Below, in pieces: positions 5,229 through 5,844 of a DNA stretch of 5,844 nucleotides (positions within the stretch are counted from its first letter, which is position 1; every line of letters begins with the position of its first letter). Under the pieces are notes generated by a model that was not told where the DNA came from, did no database searches, and worked only from the letters and a program-made list of their open reading frames with translations. The translations under genes were made by a program, and so were the position numbers. This DNA is from Sutterella sp. Its GTDB lineage: Bacteria; Pseudomonadota; Gammaproteobacteria; Burkholderiales; Burkholderiaceae_F. The stretch is taken from positions 1-5,844 of the forward strand of contig DNLN01000053.1 of assembly GCA_003488465.1 (NCBI GenBank). Reading direction: 5' to 3'.

Positions 5229-5303
5229 GGTTGCAATGCGGTTAACAGATGGGCGCATTATGTCTGCTTGATTCCCACAAGATTCCCGTGTCCCGTAATA
5301 TGT

Positions 5304-5332
5304 CTTATCCATGGTCAATAACACCTTGTCAA
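5304..5332 (-). promoter_or_regulatory. candidate promoter for the lyase-transporter operon
   Basis: On the minus strand a perfect -35 TTGACA (5332-5327) is followed after 17 bp by GATAAG (5309-5304), a 4/6 match to the -10 consensus, just downstream of the AT-rich tract. Start of transcription would fall near 5297, giving a leader of about 80 nt. A second -10-like hexamer, CATAAT (5262-5257), lies closer to the gene but lacks a good -35. An inverted GGT-N7-ACC (5313-5325) lies within the spacer and would be a sensible repressor site, although its spacing differs from the compact GGT-TA-ACC style operators known for HutC regulators. Confidence 0.45.
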
Positions 5333-5365
5333 CCAACTTTTTTATCATTTTATTTCAGTATGTTG

Positions 5366-5401
5366 TATTATGTATGCATGCATTTACTTTTATTATGTAT
5401 G
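5366..5401. repeat. two 11-bp direct repeats TATTATGTATG
   Basis: TATTATGTATG occurs at 5366-5376 and again, identical, at 5391-5401, an offset of 25 bp. The 10-bp palindrome ATGCATGCAT overlaps the end of the first copy, and a further GTATG is found at 5358-5362. Position between divergent genes suggests protein binding, but low-complexity AT sequence can repeat by chance. Confidence 0.45.
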
Positions 5402-5534
5402 ATACTTATTCTTAACCATTTGTTTTTATTTAATTAATTAGTCATATCCAAAGTGAAATCCAAGAATAAAGACGATGTTAATGGGATCGGCCGGCCGCCC
5501 CGTCCCTGTCTGCACGCCCGCTTCTTGTTCTGGC

Positions 5535-5553
5535 GCATCGAGTCTGCCGATGC
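5535..5553 (+). repeat. perfect GC-rich hairpin in the receptor-gene leader
   Basis: GCATCG (5535-5540) and CGATGC (5548-5553) form a perfect 6-bp stem with a 7-nt loop AGTCTGC. It lies in the GC-rich part of the divergent region, upstream of the receptor gene. No T-run follows it. Confidence 0.4.
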
Positions 5554-5673
5554 TCTGCGGTTGCCTGCGAGACGAAATCCACGGCTTTTCTCCTAGAGTC
5601 AAATACCTATCTCACTGTAATAACTCAAGTTTTCTTCTGTTGTAATTCGTAATCAACCCAAAAACATTTATCC

Positions 5674-5695
5674 TTGGCGGCAGCCAACTTTTTTT
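5674..5695 (+). terminator. small terminator-like stem-loop before the receptor gene
   Basis: TTGGC (5674-5678) and GCCAA (5683-5687) pair around a GGCA loop, and one base later seven T residues follow (5689-5695). The stem is only 5 bp, the minimum for an intrinsic terminator, but the T-run is good. It ends 27 bp before the receptor start codon, so it could be an attenuator for that gene or the 3' end of a short upstream RNA. Confidence 0.4.
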
Positions 5696-5710
5696 CCACC
5701 GAAGATTTGA

Positions 5711-5716
5711 AGGGAG
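5711..5716 (+). promoter_or_regulatory. ribosome binding site of the receptor gene
   Basis: AGGGAG ends six bases before the ATG at 5723. The strong match and proper spacing support this start, as does the signal peptide that begins at once. Confidence 0.75.
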
Positions 5717-5722
5717 AACCGC

Positions 5723-5844
5723 ATGATCACCAAGAGAAATTTCCTTGCCGCCTGCGCGGCCTCGGCCGCACTCGGCGCCCTAGGACTGCCGGCCAGGGCC
5801 GCGGGCTATCCCGACCGCGAACTCAAGCTCGTCATTCCGTTCGC
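5723..5844 (+). CDS. Bug/TctC-type periplasmic solute receptor, N-terminal part
   Basis: Only the first 40 residues are in the window; the gene runs off the right edge. Residues 1 to about 27 form a signal peptide: a basic start (MITKRNFL), an alanine/leucine-rich core, and an A-x-A cleavage region ending LPARAAG. The mature protein then begins YPDRELKLVIPF, which matches the near-invariant 'YPxxPIxLVVPF' opening of Bug (TctC-like) receptors of the tripartite tricarboxylate transport family. These bind carboxylates or other small acids in the periplasm; many in Burkholderiales are orphans without their TctA/TctB membrane partners. The KRNFL stretch resembles a twin-arginine (Tat) motif with lysine in place of the first arginine. 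It is transcribed away from the lyase operon, so the two may share regulatory DNA. Family call is good; ligand unknown. Confidence 0.82.
   Translation, partial: MITKRNFLAACAASAALGALGLPARAAGYPDRELKLVIPF

Larger units (their letters stand above)
5216..5722. other. 507-bp divergent regulatory region with AT-rich core
   Basis: The region separates the minus-strand lyase operon from the plus-strand receptor gene. Near the lyase are the ribosome binding site, a tandem GATTCCC pair (5270-5276, 5281-5287) and the promoter candidate. Bases 5341-5440 contain only 18 G or C by my count, in a window whose genes are GC-rich; within them are TATTATGTATG twice and the palindromes ATGCATGCAT (5374-5383) and TAATTAATTA (5431-5440). 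From about 5485 to 5580 the sequence becomes GC-rich again, with CGGCCGGCCG (5488-5497) and a perfect hairpin (5535-5553). A terminator-like element lies at 5674-5695. No gene over 60 codons here is convincing; a 56-codon frame (5475-5645) is discussed in the findings. I could not place a promoter for the receptor gene. Confidence 0.6.

Noticed and set aside
3929..5245. A 438-codon open frame on the plus strand, antisense to the whole lyase gene
   Set aside because: It is very rich in histidine, glycine, alanine and charged residues with no recognisable domain, and it mirrors the lyase gene. Strong GC bias at third codon positions produces long antisense frames in such genomes.
5249..5437. 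A 62-codon plus-strand frame through the AT-rich island
   Set aside because: No ribosome binding site, and the leucine/phenylalanine-rich tail is what random T-rich sequence encodes. The region fits regulatory DNA better.
5430..5440. TTAATTAA/TAATTAATTA palindrome as an operator
   Set aside because: Simple A/T palindromes are expected in an 18% GC tract and nothing else ties it to a regulator.

Overview
The window looks like the chromosome of a GC-rich proteobacterium, most likely a member of the Burkholderiales. A gut-type Sutterellaceae (Sutterella/Parasutterella-like) organism is my best guess. The reasons are GC-rich third codon positions in every gene, a LysR regulator, and a Bug/TctC-type periplasmic receptor, a family greatly expanded in this order. 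The taxonomic call is inference; no rRNA or marker gene is present. There is no tRNA, rRNA, CRISPR array, insertion sequence or integrase here.

Layout. (1) 1-451, +: the C-terminal end of a LysR-type regulator whose DNA-binding part lies outside the window. (2) 452-769: a 318-bp leader region in front of an mgtC-like gene. It holds a long bulged hairpin, a competing hairpin, and a 44-codon proline-rich reading frame that stops 4 nt before the mgtC start. (3) 770-1489, +: an MgtC/SapB-family membrane protein. (4) 1515-2261, -: a GntR-family (HutC-type, UTRA domain) regulator, convergent with mgtC across a 25-bp gap. (5) 2376-3782, -: a DASS/SLC13-type dicarboxylate or tricarboxylate transporter of the CitT/2-oxoglutarate-malate translocator branch. 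(6) 3869-5215, -: a fumarase/aspartase-superfamily lyase. It is not a typical purine PurB and resembles the carboxymuconate-cycloisomerase side of the family. (7) 5216-5722: a 507-bp divergent regulatory region with a very AT-rich core (18% GC over 5341-5440), short repeats, a GC-rich hairpin and a small terminator-like element. (8) 5723-end, +: the signal peptide and first mature residues of a Bug/TctC-like solute receptor, cut by the window edge.

How the parts fit. Lyase, transporter and regulator are read in that order on the minus strand and form one plausible catabolic unit. The transporter would import a di- or tricarboxylate (or exchange it for succinate), the lyase would eliminate across a substituted succinate, usually releasing fumarate or a related unsaturated acid, and the HutC-type regulator would sense the substrate or a product. 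A hairpin with a T-run lies between transporter and regulator, so the regulator is probably expressed at a lower level or separately. The divergent receptor gene suggests that the locus deals with carboxylate uptake more broadly. The substrate cannot be read from the sequence.

The two most interesting places are non-coding: the mgtC leader (proline-rich frame plus mutually exclusive hairpins, recalling in outline the mgtP leader logic of Salmonella mgtCBR), and the 507-bp divergent region.
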